From contig JABELC010000002.1 of NCBI GenBank assembly GCA_028455995.1, positions 1,116,001-1,180,000 on the forward strand: 64,000 nt of DNA, written 5' to 3'. This DNA is from Scleromitrula shiraiana. Its lineage: Eukaryota; Ascomycota; Leotiomycetes; Helotiales; Sclerotiniaceae. Position numbers and translations under genes: made by a program. Shown here one piece after another: positions 46,750 to 59,608 of the stretch. The notes under the pieces were generated by a model. The model was not told the origin of the DNA. It worked only from the letters and a program-made list of their open reading frames with translations, and ran no database searches. Position 1 is the first letter of the stretch; every line of letters begins with the position of its first letter.

Positions 46750-46872
46750 AGATAGATAGATAGATAGATAGATAGATACAGGTACTTTAATTCTTAAATG
46801 AATAATAAATGAGTGAATGGGTGAATGGATGGATGGATGGATGGATGGTATCATATCATATCATATCATATA
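46750..46872. repeat. (GATA)n, (GGAT)n and (ATCAT)n cluster
   Basis: Three microsatellites in 120 bp: about seven GATA units, about six GGAT units and about four ATCAT units. Confidence 0.85.
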
Positions 46873-47082
46873 GATATCGGATTCTTCTGGCTTTATGTTA
46901 TGTCAGCAGTTGCTAGCATCATGTATATTACCTACCTGCTGCCATCTAGGTAATCATGAAAAAATGAAATAAGAAGAAGAAGAAGAAGCATGAAAAAATG
47001 AAAGAATGAGAAATATGCACACCCCACTAGTCGATGAATCGATAACTGATAATACTACCGAACTATATATTTACTCCTCCTA

Positions 47083-47100
47083 CCTATGTATGTATGTATG

Positions 47101-47134
<34 letters not shown>

Positions 47135-47145
47135 TATATATATGT
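47083..47145. repeat. (GTAT)n microsatellite
   Basis: About thirteen GTAT units with two interruptions, ending in TATATATA. Confidence 0.9.
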
Positions 47146-47820
47146 ATAGAAGATTATTTATCTAATTATCTATTTTTGAATGAATATATTAATGTATTGT
47201 GTTTGTTCAAGATTGTTTATTCATCATATTCTATTCTATTCCATCATATTCCATACCATCCCATACATCCAGCTCATTCACGTAACAGATCCCAAGACCG
47301 CGTGATTCCCATCCCATCCCATCCCATTCCATATCATATATATTTCATATATATATCATATATATTTCATTACTATTAACTTATCAAGTTGGCTGGATAT
47401 CGAGTTACAAATAGATATAGAGATAGAGATAGGTATCGAGTTACAAATAGATATCGAGATAGAGATAGATATCGAGTTAGGGAGATAAGGAGATGGACGC
47501 AAACTAACTGACTAACTGACCGACTGACTGACCGATTAACAGATTAACAAACTCGCGATCGATCGACCCGCCATGGGTTGGGTGTTGTGCTATGCTGTGC
47601 CGTGCTGTGCTGTGCTGTGTGCGGGTAAGTGGGTAAAAGATATAGAGATGGATTTTTGGGCGGCGAAGGCGGAAATGGAAGAGGTGGAGACGGAAACGAG
47701 ACGGGAAAGGCGAGGGAGGGACGAGCGGCTTTTATTTCATGGTGTGATATAGGGGTATGTATGTAGATGGATTGTGTGGGCGGTGGATGGAGATGGATGG
47801 AGATGGATGGTTAAGAGGGG

Positions 47821-48060
47821 GTATGGTGTGTGTGTGTGTGTGTGTTGGGGGGGGGGGGGGGTGTGGGGTATGGTGTGGGGTAAGATAGGGGGCAAGATAG
47901 GCTTGGATGTTTATTATATTGGGGTTTTTTGTATGGTGTGTGTGTGTGTGTGTGTTGGGGGGGGGGGGGGTGTGGGGTATGGTGTGGGGTAAGATAGGGG
48001 GCAAGATAGGCTTGGATGTTTATTGTATTGGGGTTTTTTGTATGGTGTGTGTGTGTGTAT
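47821..48060. repeat. 110-bp minisatellite with (GT)n and poly-G, about 2.2 copies
   Basis: Copies begin at 47821, 47931 and 48040 (period 110, then 109). Each unit starts GTATGGTGTGTG, runs through (GT)n into a poly-G tract of 12-14 bases, then has an ordinary 60-bp tail (ending ATTGGGGTTTTTT). The third copy is cut after about 19 bases and turns into (GTAT)n. Confidence 0.95.
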
Positions 48061-48265
48061 GTATGTATGTATGTATTATTACGAGTCTATGAGTGAATTG
48101 GCCAACGAGTTTAGAGATCAAGTCTGATGTTGCATTTGTTTGTTGGGCGCTGGGTGTTATGAGATGGATGTAATGGTTTGTTCCTGATAGGTTTGATGTT
48201 GGGTTATTTTTCTTCTTGTAGAGCTCTGAGGGTTAAGGCTGCTGTTTCTGTGTTCATACTTATCT

Positions 48266-48292
48266 TCATCTTCATCTTCATCTTCATCTTCG
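48266..48292. repeat. (CTTCAT)n microsatellite
   Basis: Four to five CTTCAT units. Confidence 0.8.
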
Positions 48293-48371
48293 GCTTTATT
48301 TCTATCTCAATCTCAATCTGATATTCATATCACCACATGATGATATTCGATCATGTACGATAGTGTACGTA

Positions 48372-48397
48372 TTACATTACATTACATTACATTACAC
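48372..48397. repeat. (ATTAC)n microsatellite
   Basis: Five ATTAC units. Confidence 0.85.
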
Positions 48398-48502
48398 ATA
48401 CAATCCCCCCTTCCTATCTCCCATCCTTCCTTCTCACCTACTTACCTGCTTATATCAGATATGTCGTAGCAGAAACACAACTTGCATTTAGTATTTACAC
48501 TT

Positions 48503-48550
48503 CCATATCCCATATCCCATATCCCATATCTCATATCCCACATCCCACAT
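48503..48550. repeat. (CATATCC)n 7-bp repeat
   Basis: About six units of CATATCC or CACATCC. Confidence 0.8.
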
Positions 48551-50519
48551 CGCACAAACAACATGCACATTCTCGGAGAGTTTATCGTCAGGACTACTGT
48601 TGCAATCGGAATATAATAAATATCCCCGCGTTAGAAATGCATGTACGCATGTATGTACGTACATACATACATACGTACAACATCCATGCATTCAACTAAG
48701 TCAATCAATCAGTAGGTAAGTAAGTATTCGAGAGATTTCAATGCTCGTATCAAAACCAAGAACGGTCATACTCAGTGATGAGTGAATGAGTGGTAAGAGG
48801 AAAATATTTTCATTTCTTTTCTTGTCAGTCAGTCGGCTCAACTTGCTATCAGATTTTTACATTTGGGAAACGTGAGATTTGATTCGATTCGATTCATGGT
48901 AGAATTGTGATTGGGTTCCAAATGAATGAGAAGAAATGCAGTACAATACCCTACTATTACCGTGTCTGCTGGTCGGCAAACCACAGGATCACCTGTAGAG
49001 TCTAGAGATGATATCGAGGCTTTTTTTCTTAAATTCGAATTTGAATTCAAGACTGGTGAGTGGTTGGAATAGTCTACCGTATATGTGATTCTTGCGGCCC
49101 AGTACATACCATACATGGGATGCAACGCAGCACAACGCAAGAAACGTACGTACGTTGTAAAATAAACGGTATTCGTGTGACGGACGACATTGTAGTCTAT
49201 CTATCTTCAGGAACAATGGACCGGAAGGAGACGATGGTTTCTTTGCATGTACGCTGATATGATAGATCTCGATGATAAGAACATGGTCTGAGTTTTCTGA
49301 CCTAGTACGATGATCTTATTGTTTGAGATGAAAAGGCTAGAGTTACTTACCAAATCTTTTGATATTGGTTTGTGGTACGGACTGTTTATACACCCGAGGA
49401 GTTGTTTGTAAGATTTACATTACTTTCTTCCGCGAATGTTCGATCCTGTTTCATGCTGTGCGATTCGGAAGTGGGAGGTGATACTGGATAAATGAAAGCC
49501 GAACGGCGAGAACATTCTAAGGTAATTGCCGAAGTATTGTAGAGAAAGAAAGGGAGACAAGTCTTAGCAGTGCCATGTTGTAGATTATACAGTTTCATGG
49601 GTGTATATCTGACACTCATCAAATAGTGCTTTCTACAAGCAATAGACAATATGTGAAGTAGTAAATTCGCGAAATTAGCGCAATTGGAGGTATGTGACAT
49701 GATTGTGGGGTAAAAATTGGCGTAATATGAGGTACCATGGCATTGGGTCGTCACCTGTCACAATCCTGTCATATCACTGGAGGATTATTTAAGGCTGGGA
49801 GGCGGAGTTTCTGACGTTATAATTTAAACAATCGAAAGGATAGATAAGTATGTGGGTTCTAACATGTATGTACTGCGAAGTTGTAAGACACGGAACTTTC
49901 AAGGGGGATGTACTATGCCGAACAATGTATCGTTCATGTTGGATCCGGTATACACACGAGATGAACTCATGTTAAGGTTGAGGCTGATAGACGGATGATG
50001 GATGGATAGGAGGCTGAGAATCTTGCAAGGGTCTATAAATAATAAAGGATGATGCGAATGTACGGAGGTACGAAAGGAGTGTTAACGAGAGGTGCGCAAG
50101 AGCCGATAGGTTCAATATCCATCAGCGTCGGGAAATGAAACCAATGGAACTTTAGAAGTAGAATATGAGATAGAGTGCTTATAAAACTTCCAGAGTGATT
50201 GGGGAAGTGAATATTGGCTTACAATTAATCGTTTGTGTTACCTCCCAGAGGATTGATCCTGTTGCATTCATACCACTTCAATAATTTGACATCGCTACAG
50301 ATTACTGGCGTGTAAGGTGATGTATATTGTAGATCAATGAGGCATGAACCGATATCTCATCCTTTGTTGAATATAACATTTAGGTGCCGAAAGTATCTCG
50401 GTTTATGGGCTTATGGTGATATGTTCCACGATTGCGACTGGACCGCAATGTAGAAGGATAGAAGCCGATTTTATGCGGGTCATCATTGAGTTTAGTGACC
50501 TTGTACGCATCGGTAGATG

Positions 50520-50555
50520 AACCTGAACCTGAACCTGAACCTAAACCTGAACCCA
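50520..50555. repeat. (GAACCT)n hexamer repeat
   Basis: About six units of GAACCT/AAACCT. It resembles a telomere-like hexamer but is not TTAGGG or CCCTAA. Confidence 0.85.
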
Positions 50556-50611
50556 TAGGTGCTAGCGATGATGATATTTTAATCATGGAGGCACAGTAAC
50601 TGTATCGTTGA

Positions 50612-50646
50612 AATTGATTTGATTTGATTTGATTTGATTTGATTTG
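50612..50646. repeat. (TTTGA)n pentamer repeat
   Basis: About six TTTGA units. Confidence 0.85.
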
Positions 50647-51861
50647 ACTCTAGGGAGAAAGGAAGAAGAGGTGGAGAAGGTGTTGGAGGAGACAAGATAA
50701 AAGTAGAAGAGTAGAGAAGATACGCCCATCCAATCAACTCCGGAGATTTCATGGATAGTAGTGATTTGGTCTGGAACTTTAGTTCAATCTTCCAGGTTTA
50801 TCGATAGGGTAAAATATGTATGGTGGGGGGGCGGTTATGCGGAATCCGGGTCTGTGATACCTAACCTATCACTATCTCTATCTCTATCTATATCTACATA
50901 ATAATAGTATCGGTACATTCATACAGTGGTAGATGCATGTACTATGTACCTAAGTAGTCTAAAGTGGATGATGTTGTTCGTGGTACTTCTGTAAGTTGGT
51001 AACGTCTTAAAAGAGAGAGATTAATCATCAAAAGATATCAAAAAGATATCAAAAGATATCAATAGATGAGATAAGTTCTACGATATGGAGAGGATCAAGT
51101 AACTTTTATCTACAAGATATATAGATGGGGGTTACTTTATAATATATTCGATGATTAATTCTGTATACTCGAGTAGTATCTTTATATATTATGCACTATC
51201 TTGTAACAATAGAATCATTGATTCGATAAGTTATTTTCAATAGAGGGGGGAGGTACTTTTACGTATTGTATTATATTGTATACTATTATGCTGTCGGTGG
51301 GTACTGCACAGGTAAATAATCTTAGAGTCAGTACTACTGCCCACGTGTATAATCTTACAGTCAGTAGGGAAGTACTTATACTCCATGACTTTATTATTAC
51401 ATAGTAATAACTTGGAAGGTCGAGTGAAGAAAAGAAAAAGGAAAAGGGAAAAAAAAAGAAAAAGAAAAAGAAAATCAATCATATGGTATGGAAGTATAGA
51501 AGTATGGAAGTATTTTGTAATCCAATCATTGTTAGTGGTTGACTTGACTACGTAAGCAAAGAGAAGGTCACTGCACTGGGAATCTATGAATTGCTCTTTA
51601 AATTTCGACCCTGCATGAAAATTTAAACTAAAATTGATTTAATCGATCCAATTAAAATTATTATAATTTGAATGACCATACTAGTTCATTAGTTAATACT
51701 AATAAGTACCCGCTACTTGACACTAGTAGCTCAAATGCGTAAAGTAAGGTGAAAGTAAGGTGAAAGTGATGCTTTACTTCAAATAATCTGAACTAGGAAA
51801 GGGCATCAATTTTACCTTTTCCATCTTACTGATCTTTTTTATATCTATTTATTACTACATA

Positions 51862-51965
51862 CGATACAATACAATATAATACAATATAATACAATATAAT
51901 ACAATATAATACACTACAATACAATACAACACAACACAATACAATACAATACAATACAATACAAC
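51862..51965. repeat. (ATACA)n / (ATATA)n pentamer repeat
   Basis: About twenty pentamer units of AATAC, AATAT and AACAC types over 100 bp. Confidence 0.85.
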
Positions 51966-53475
51966 ATTGGAACTTTTACTTCCCTACACATTCAATTATC
52001 CGAAAAGTGCAACACGCCAATATATCACCATCAAAAAACCTTCACAAACTCTCTCCCCTTTGTCAAACAAAAGAATCAAAAGTCTGTCACTTGAAACGAG
52101 ATCTTCTCTAGAAGTAACTTAACTTGGAGAGATTGGATACAGTATTTCAGAGAACACCTGATTGATTGACCGATTGAGATTATCTTGGTATTGGAACATA
52201 ATCTCACCGACACCGACACGCACACGCACACAAACATACACAAACACCAACACAACTGATTACATACACCCATACACCTGATTACATAGACGATTACGAA
52301 ATATAAAAAAAAAACCCACCAAACGACTTATTGTTTACTGTTTCTTCTTTTTATTTCTAGGAAGGTTGAAGTGGCTGTGGAAATAAATCCCAAAAAGAAG
52401 AGAATTTTGAAACTTTGAGGAATAGGAAGGAGAAAGGGGTTTCAATCACTACTTAGGTAGATTTCTCGAAACTTCTTCGTCTAAAAGAAATCCATTGCAT
52501 CAAAATCATCAAAGTCTGAATCAGCAAGCCGGGGAAATTCTCGGATTCGCTCATTCCTTCATTCATTAACATCATTCTTTTTTTGGTGCATCAATTTTAC
52601 GATCCACTGTAAACCCCATCGAAATATTTATGGTGATAGGGCAAGCAGGTTTTGCTAAGTAGTACAGAACGACAAAGCCTTACCTGTAACTCCCATTCGC
52701 CTCCACATTCCCTCTGCCCCCTCATCAGGACATAAGGTTTACTAGGGGATTATCGTTCGCAATATTAAGGAGGATATCTGGAGTTGCGTAAAGCATATCA
52801 TTGATATTCTCTTTGACCTCGACATACCCGTTGTATTCTGATACAACAACAAAGAACATCGACAAAACAAGGGCATCGTAAACTTCAATCTTTTCGGTTC
52901 CTTGCCATATTTGTTTCGACGACTCATACTACGGCAACTGGGCTGATCTCTATTTCCAGACAGGGAGGCCCTAGAACAGTAACAGTTCGTTCCTTCACCG
53001 GATATCTCGAATCACAGTCTCTGGAACGAACCTACAGCATTAACAACCCTGGACAACTCGGCTCACCTAAACGTAAACTAGCAAATAACGTTCAGTTCGA
53101 GAGCTTATATCGAAGGGAGCGAAAGGATTGTTGGGTTGTCGAGATCCAGCTCCAATCTTCGTACCCTTTGGCCTGATGCAAGTACAAGCAAGACAAGCTT
53201 GAGGATTGCAAAGCATAAGCTCACCATCTGACTGCATATTTTGGAAATAACTTCCTAAACTTCTCGATATTCATCTTATCATCACAAACCTGGAAATATT
53301 TCATCCTTTTCCTACCAAGAATAGGGCTGGTTGTATTAAAGTATTTTCAGGAACATCAATGTTTTGATATTGACAATATAAAGCACCATAGATCATACTT
53401 TACACCAGCGATTTCCTTAACCAAATTTGATTTCGCTTTCAACCTCGACGACTCGCATTTTGATCAAGCTACTCT

Positions 53476-55434
53476 ATGTGCTGCGCATTGCGAAATCCTC
53501 CTGTGACTGGCTTCACGTCGGATCATACATTCAGCAATATGGACGATAGGAGATCATCCTCTCCCAAACGCCAGCGGCAAGAGGAGTTTCCAATCCGCCC
53601 GGCTACCGTCTCTGGCTCATCATCCAAAGAAGATGTTAAGATCGCTCAGCAATTATTCGGGCATTCAGAAGGTGTAAACCATAATCAACAAAGCCAACAT
53701 GAGAGAAAAGTATCACAAAGAACATCCTCAACTCCAGAATACCAGAATCCGGAAGAACCAACAGTCGCTGGTAGCTCGACGCATCAGCTCAGTCCTAGAT
53801 CCGCTTCGTTGGAGCGTGGCCAGAGAGAAAGTTCACAACCCTATTCTGTAGCATCACCTATTACTGATCAAATTCAGAGTGGCCAGGTTTGCAGGTATGA
53901 GAATCTAGACCCAAATGCTAGATTTTGAACTAATTGTTTGCAGTAATTGTGGTACAACTAGAACACCGCTCTGGCGAAGGTCGCCCCAAGGAGCAACTAT
54001 TTGTAATGCCTGTGGTTTATATCAAAAGGCTCGCAACGCTTCTCGCCCTACTAATCTCAAGCGTCCTCCTGCAACAGCAGTTGCTGTACCAGGCCTTGCA
54101 GACCAACGAGCATCCCCTTCGGGATGTGGTTCTATGTCACATCCAACTATGGGTGCAACATACGTTGCGGCCGACCAGACTCCAACAGGTTCTTGTCCAG
54201 GCGGTGGACGTTGCAATGGCACTGGGGGTGCTGAAGGCTGCAGCGGATGTCCAGCTTACAACAATCGAGTTTCAAAAAGTGCCCACTTTAGCTCAACCCA
54301 AGACCGACAAACAACACAGACCCCACAGCCCCAAAATGATCAGCCATCAGATGCACCATCGCCAATTGATGTCACTACCCTTCATATGCAGGGTCAGAAT
54401 ACTACTGTAGTTATCGCTTGCCAGAATTGCGGAACCACTATCACACCATTATGGCGTAGGGACGAAAGTGGTCATACAATCTGTAATGCGTGTGGTGAGT
54501 TATATATCGAACATGTGAGGCTCTGCAACTGACACACAAAACAGGTTTATACTATAAACTTCATGGTGTACATCGCCCAGTCACCATGAAGAAAGCAGTG
54601 ATTAAACGTCGCAAGCGAGTAGTTCCAGCAGTGCAAGCCACATCAGCTTCTGGGAATGATGTTGTGAGCCTAGCAAATACCTCACCGGAACCCGATCGTT
54701 CATCGCCCGAGAATATTGAACGAGGCACTATGAATCCCGACGGATCCGTTAACCTAGGACTTCGTTTACGCAACAACATCAACAACAACTCCGGAAGAGC
54801 TCTTCCTGAGCCAATACGCACCCAGAACGGTCAACAACAGCACCCAATATCTGATCTTACAGTATACTCTTCGACGAGTTCAAATCCCCAAGGCCAAAAT
54901 CTCGAATCATTAAATAACGAAAATCGACTTCCCCCAATGACATCATATCCGTCTTCAAGACGAGTCAATGGATCGCTGTCTCCCAGCAACTATTTGTCTC
55001 CCTCTAGGAAGCGATCGTTCTCCGACGTAGAATCAAATGATACAGCCGTACAGGATGGTTCCACTTCAACCCAACCTCAACGTCTTTCATCCATTAAATC
55101 AATCCTCAATCCCGGTTTTACGGATCATGACAACAGTATGGATGTAGATTCGAGTATCCGCCGTGGAGGAGGGGGCGGAAGTGATAGATTAAGCCCTGGT
55201 CGATATTCCGGCATTGCAAATAGTCCCAGTCTCGGCAGCGCTGGAACTTACGCAACAAGCCCATCAGCAAGCGGAATCACAAGCGCACCCCACAGCGCAA
55301 GAGATGCTACAAGCGAAAGCGACCGGGCAAAAGCCGAAAGAAGAGAAATGCTACAACGCGAAGCGGAGAATATGAGAGAGGCATTGAAAGCCAAGGAAAG
55401 AGAATTGGCCGAGTTGGGATTGGGCTCGAGATAA
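53476..55434 (+). CDS. sreA: SreA-type GATA transcription repressor of iron acquisition
   Basis: SreA/SRE/Urbs1-type factors repress siderophore and iron-uptake genes when iron is ample. Exons are 53476-53894, 53944-54494 and 54545-55434, giving 619 aa. There are two GATA fingers: C139, C142, C160, C163 (SNCGTTRTPLWRR) and C299, C302, C320, C323 (QNCGTTITPLWRR). Between them lies the cysteine-rich region that identifies this subfamily, with C224, C230, C239 and C242 (SCPGGGRCNGTGG, then EGCSGCPAYNN). Both introns cut within the fingers. The C-terminus has a coiled coil at about residues 583-616 (AERREMLQREAENMREALKA). The start could also be the ATG at 53539. A 7.3 kb gene-free region lies upstream. 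Confidence 0.95.
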
Positions 55435-56409
55435 CCACTCTATTTTATATTTCATTTATGTTACGACGCGGAGTCTATGCTGCCGTCTACGAAGTTACGA
55501 AGTTCTTTCCTCATGAGTTATATCCTGGAGATTAGAATGCGCACGAAAGATGGGGCGGAGATCAGGGGCGGAAAGGAAAGCGTAGGGATTTTCCGGAGTT
55601 TTCAAGGTTCAGGGTTTATTCGTTTTTTTTTTTGATTTCTTGCTCGCTATTGGATTTTGATAGGCGATCGAAATGGGAAATACCCTCTCTGAACATGTGT
55701 TTTTTACTCTCATTTCTACTTTCTTTTGAACCTGCTTGGTGGATCAAGATCGGAAATTACTTGGAGAATGGCGAAGATAAAGGAACTTGAGGGGATCATG
55801 GAATGAATCATCCCTCCTTAATGTATATGTGGAAAGAATCCAATAGTAGCAAGAGAAGCACGTACCGGACCGCGATTTCGGGTTTTAGTTTGTGTTTGGG
55901 GGGGGGGGGGGGGAAGCTTATAGTATATTATAGTGTCGTCAGACGAAATGAAATATTTATATATCATTATCTCGAGCATAACAGATGAAATAGAGACAGA
56001 CGTGGTTTGTCTCTCGGTATCTTACTGTGATTGTCTTCTCCATCATTGCGAATAAAATTGACTTGACTGATAGTGATGCTACTACATACATACATACATA
56101 CATACATGGATGAAAAATAAAAGATAACACAAATCGAATATTAAAAAAGCCTGAACGTGATACCGTTCTTTTCTATTGCCAGTCGTTTGCCAGTCGTTTG
56201 TTGAGTTGAGCCCCAGTATAAAGAAATTGGTATGTATGTAATACATGCCTCGAAGAAAATCTATATTCTTTTTTTCGTGCTTGATAGATGGACTTTAATC
56301 GAGGCGGAAGATGCGAGGATAGAATCTTGGACGTATGTTGTTGGAGAATTTTGAGAGGGTGAGAGAGGTCTAATTGAGAAGGACATTCGAGTGAATTGGG
56401 TTGAAATGA
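55435..56409. other. intergenic between convergent sreA and TVP15-like gene
   Basis: 3' sequence for both genes, with a G16 run at about 55897-55912 and a (CATA)n run at about 56085-56105. No gene seen. Confidence 0.55.
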
Positions 56410-57523
56410 TTAGACTTGCTCTGCGCCCCATCCACCATCTGCTTCTCTGTTGTAGGAAAAGACTCGTTAGTTAAATTATTCGATTCCAGAAAATCATGGA
56501 CAGGAATGGAAGTCGAAGGGGTGCATTTCGTTTACCTCATGTTTGCGGGTGGTTCAATAGATGGGATGAACTCGAGGGCAACGTAGCCTACGCCGATTAA
56601 ACCGATGAGAGTACCGGCGATGATGCGAAGAATATGGTCGTGCAATAAGATGGAACCGACGAAAATGTAAACTAGGTCTTTGGTTAGATATCTGCGACTA
56701 CTTCACACGCTGGGAAGCTGATGGGGAAGGAAGACGTACAGACACCTCGTCCGAGGAAGGAGAAGAGAAATGATGCGTAGCGGGAGACTTGGGGTGGGAT
56801 TTGGAATTCTGCGAATAGGTATCATATCAGTATTTGTCATGTGGTAGGTAATTCATTGATCTTGGTCGTGCAACTTCGGGGGGTATTTGTTTTGATGTTT
56901 GGGTAGGACAAACCAAGAAGAGCAGTGCCTAGAAAAATTTAAAAGTTAGCTTGGATTTGGAAGAGGTGTCTTTTGGGTGGTAACGTACATATTCCAAAGA
57001 TGATAACATAGCACCCGATTATAACAGATTGGCTACAAATGATATTAGTATGGGAGCTCTCATGCCTGTTGCATCACATCGATCCCACGTACAAGGTTAT
57101 TGGGAAGAATTGGGAGATTCCTCCTAAAACCATAAAAACACCCACTGCCAAGTTGACAAGTCGACTGTGAAAGAATAAATCGTTAGCATGATGAGCAGAG
57201 AGGTTTAGAAAAGCGGCGCATATATTCGCAGACGTTGAGTTGAGCTGAGGTTGGTTGATGATGGTCGGCTGAAGCTCCCATGTAGTTTGGAGCTTGCTCT
57301 ATATGCGGCTCGAAACTTTTCCTATCCATCATTCTATTGACAGATCCATCTGTCTATGGCGCAAACCATAGTACTTCTAAATGAAGGATATCCCATCTGC
57401 CAATTCATTTCCACCGATTCCCAAGCAAGCCCACGCCAATGAAGCAACCAACCCAGCAAATAACTCGATATACAAAGCCGCGGAAGCAATCAAGCAAACT
57501 CACAAAGCATCAGAGAAATCCAT
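56410..57523 (-). CDS. TVP15: COPI-associated Golgi membrane protein (TVP15-like)
   Basis: A small four-helix membrane protein of Golgi vesicles. Seven exons: 57523-57504 (20 nt), 57164-57093, 57032-56989, 56928-56914 (15 nt), 56808-56740, 56671-56536 and 56446-56410, giving 130 aa. The product starts MDFSDAFRLVNLAVGVFM and shows VLGGISQFFP, SVIIGCYVIIFGI, EFQIPPQVSRYASFLFSFLG and GYVALEFIPSIEPPANM, ending GGWGAEQV. The first coding exon lies 339 nt upstream of the second. I chose it because its GTGAGT donor is the only one found that restores frame into RLVNLAVG. The coding part is scattered in small exons, so an ORF scan misses this gene. Confidence 0.88.
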
Positions 57524-58356
57524 CTTTTCGTTCCTTTCGATTCCGTTCTTGTATAGTAGAAACCACAAAATCTATCAATTCAATCAAATGAAATATTCGT
57601 ATTTCGATAACTCGAGATTTCGCCGGGACGTAGAGGTTTAGATTGACGTTGCTGTTATTTTTGTTTGGTGTTATTATCAAGAGCTGGCACGAGAAATAGT
57701 GCACCGATTCCGTACCGATGGGGGGGTGTGAGGGTGTGCACATAAAGATTTCGCGAGTGGTTGCTTGGACCGAGCTTTGTAGTCCGTACGCTTTGTGCAT
57801 GCCACACCATACCATCCATACCTTGGGCTCGTGGCTGGCTTCGTGGCTCGTATACGATACGAATTCAAATGGATTTGTATATCCTGAGTGTTTAACATGA
57901 AATTGGAGATCTGAATGATTTAATTGTTTAAGTTGGAGTTGAATAATCAATTTCATGATAATATTGTTCACCATTGAAGTAGATAATATGATATTCTGTT
58001 TGTTATGAAAGGTAGTGAATGTCATGCACCTACACCCTGGCGCGAAGAGCTCAGTGAAACACTCTCGAGCCGTGTATATTTGAAGCTCGACCACTTAAAT
58101 CCATAGTTATGGTGGCTGGAGATGGAAATCGTCTATTATTCTACGTACTACATAGTTGTTATAGTTCATTCTCATTGCACTGTCTTGCCGGTAGCGACGA
58201 GTAATCAGGAAGCGCAAATAGGGGGTCGCTTGGTTATACAGAAAACATGTTATATTTATTCTTGTCAATATTTGGTAAATATTTTGCAGATCCGCTTGAA
58301 GCGAATATCTGTCCATAGATACATTGGCATGATATGTACGTGAATTACAATCATCC
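57524..58356. other. intergenic, no gene seen
   Basis: 833 bp between the start of the TVP15-like gene and the stop of the amino-acid oxidase. Several long frames on the minus strand overlap the TVP15 first exon but have no domains. Confidence 0.5.
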
Positions 58357-59608
58357 TCAAAGTTTCGACTTGCCAGTCAAAACCTCATCCACAAGCTCAA
58401 CTGCTCCCTCAGAGCACCCATACGAACCTTGGTATCCCCAGCCACCATGACCATAATTATGAACCACCCAGGTCGAATCGATCTTTTCCTTTTCAATTCT
58501 CACTCCACTCAATCTCAGTGGTCTCAACCCCACTCCGTGGCGAATTACACTCAAAGCCTCAATACCTTTCCCACCCGTCAATGCTGGACACAACTCCACA
58601 GCTCTCTTCATAATCCTTATTGCTTGGTTGGGATCTGGTTGAGATTCCCAATTTCCTTTCTGATAAGTTCCTCCCAAAATCGTGCCACCTCCGGCCGCTC
58701 GTTGCATAATATAACAAGCCTCGTCATCTCCATCATCTGTACCGGAAATCGCCAACATAACACCCGGATCATTGCGCACAACTACAATCTGTCCTCGTGC
58801 TGGAACGACATCTTTGTCCATAACACCACCTAGTTTTGAAGCTAAAAGCCCAGTACAATTTATGATCACATCGGCCTTATTGCCAGAATGATGTAAATCA
58901 GCAGCTTCAGAGATGTGCTCGATAACTGAGCGCTTAAGAACAGCCCCGTTTTTCAGGCATTGGCCGACGAGATAGGATAGATAGATAGCAGTATTAATAC
59001 AAACAGAAGTAAAAGCAGTTGCAGTTTCTATGTTAGAAGGGAGTTCAGATTTTGGGAGAACTCGAAAATCAGGAACGACATCTTTGAACCAAGGTGTGGT
59101 TGAAAGTAGCTGGCCAATGTCCCAGTTACCAGTAGATGCTGTCTGGGCATCCTTCTTTCGATTGAGAACCACCGTATCTATTAATGTTTAGTACAGTAAT
59201 TTTAATATCGGACAAATGAGAGGTACCTTGAAAATGAATCCCAGCCTCTGGTACATCTTTAGCTAATCTTGCAAGTTCATGCCAAGTTCTCTTTTCCCAT
59301 CTACTACCTGCTGGATCTGATACCCTTCTCCAGGTCAATTCCGAAATTGATACTCAAGAAATTAGTGTCATAAGATCTCATGACTCACGGAAGATAATTT
59401 GCACCGGCCCATGGAGATGTATATTCAATATCATAATCACCCGGCATATGCTTTGCAATGATTGTCACTTTATAGGCTGGGTTCTTGGATAGGAGTAGAG
59501 CGGTGGTTAAACCGGATACACCAGCACTGTGAAATGGTATTAGTCTGATTTAAATCTGATTCGAAGACACACAGATCAAACTCACCCCACAACTACGATA
59601 TTCGGCAT
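58357..59608 (-). CDS. DAO: D-amino-acid oxidase, peroxisomal
   Basis: An FAD enzyme that oxidises D-amino acids to 2-oxo acids, ammonia and H2O2. Exons are 59608-59586, 59526-59389, 59324-59227 and 59177-58357, giving 359 aa. The FAD-binding VVGAGVSGL is at residues 6-14. Further landmarks are GIHFQDTVV, NCTGLLASKLGG, VPARGQIVVVRNDPG, LGGTYQKGNWES and the C-terminal FAD motif HNYGHGGWGYQGSYGC. It ends in SKL, a type-1 peroxisomal signal. The acceptor of exon 3 could be three bases earlier (59327), adding one residue. The overall fit argues against D-aspartate oxidase, but substrate choice cannot be read safely. Confidence 0.93.

Larger units (their letters stand above)
46217..53475. other. 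7.3 kb gene-free stretch upstream of the GATA factor
   Basis: No frame here has splice partners, domains or protein-like composition; the longest (minus, 49386-49754, 122 codons) is unconvincing. The stretch is packed with microsatellites, listed in part below. The last 1-1.5 kb is CA/CT-rich and probably promoter plus leader of the GATA gene. Long non-coding RNA or distal regulation is possible but not shown. Confidence 0.6.

Noticed and set aside
49386..49754. 122-codon minus-strand ORF in the 7.3 kb gap
   Set aside because: No domain, no splice partners and mixed composition; expected by chance in 7 kb.
50520..50555. Interstitial telomere repeat
   Set aside because: The unit is GAACCT, not CCCTAA/TTAGGG.
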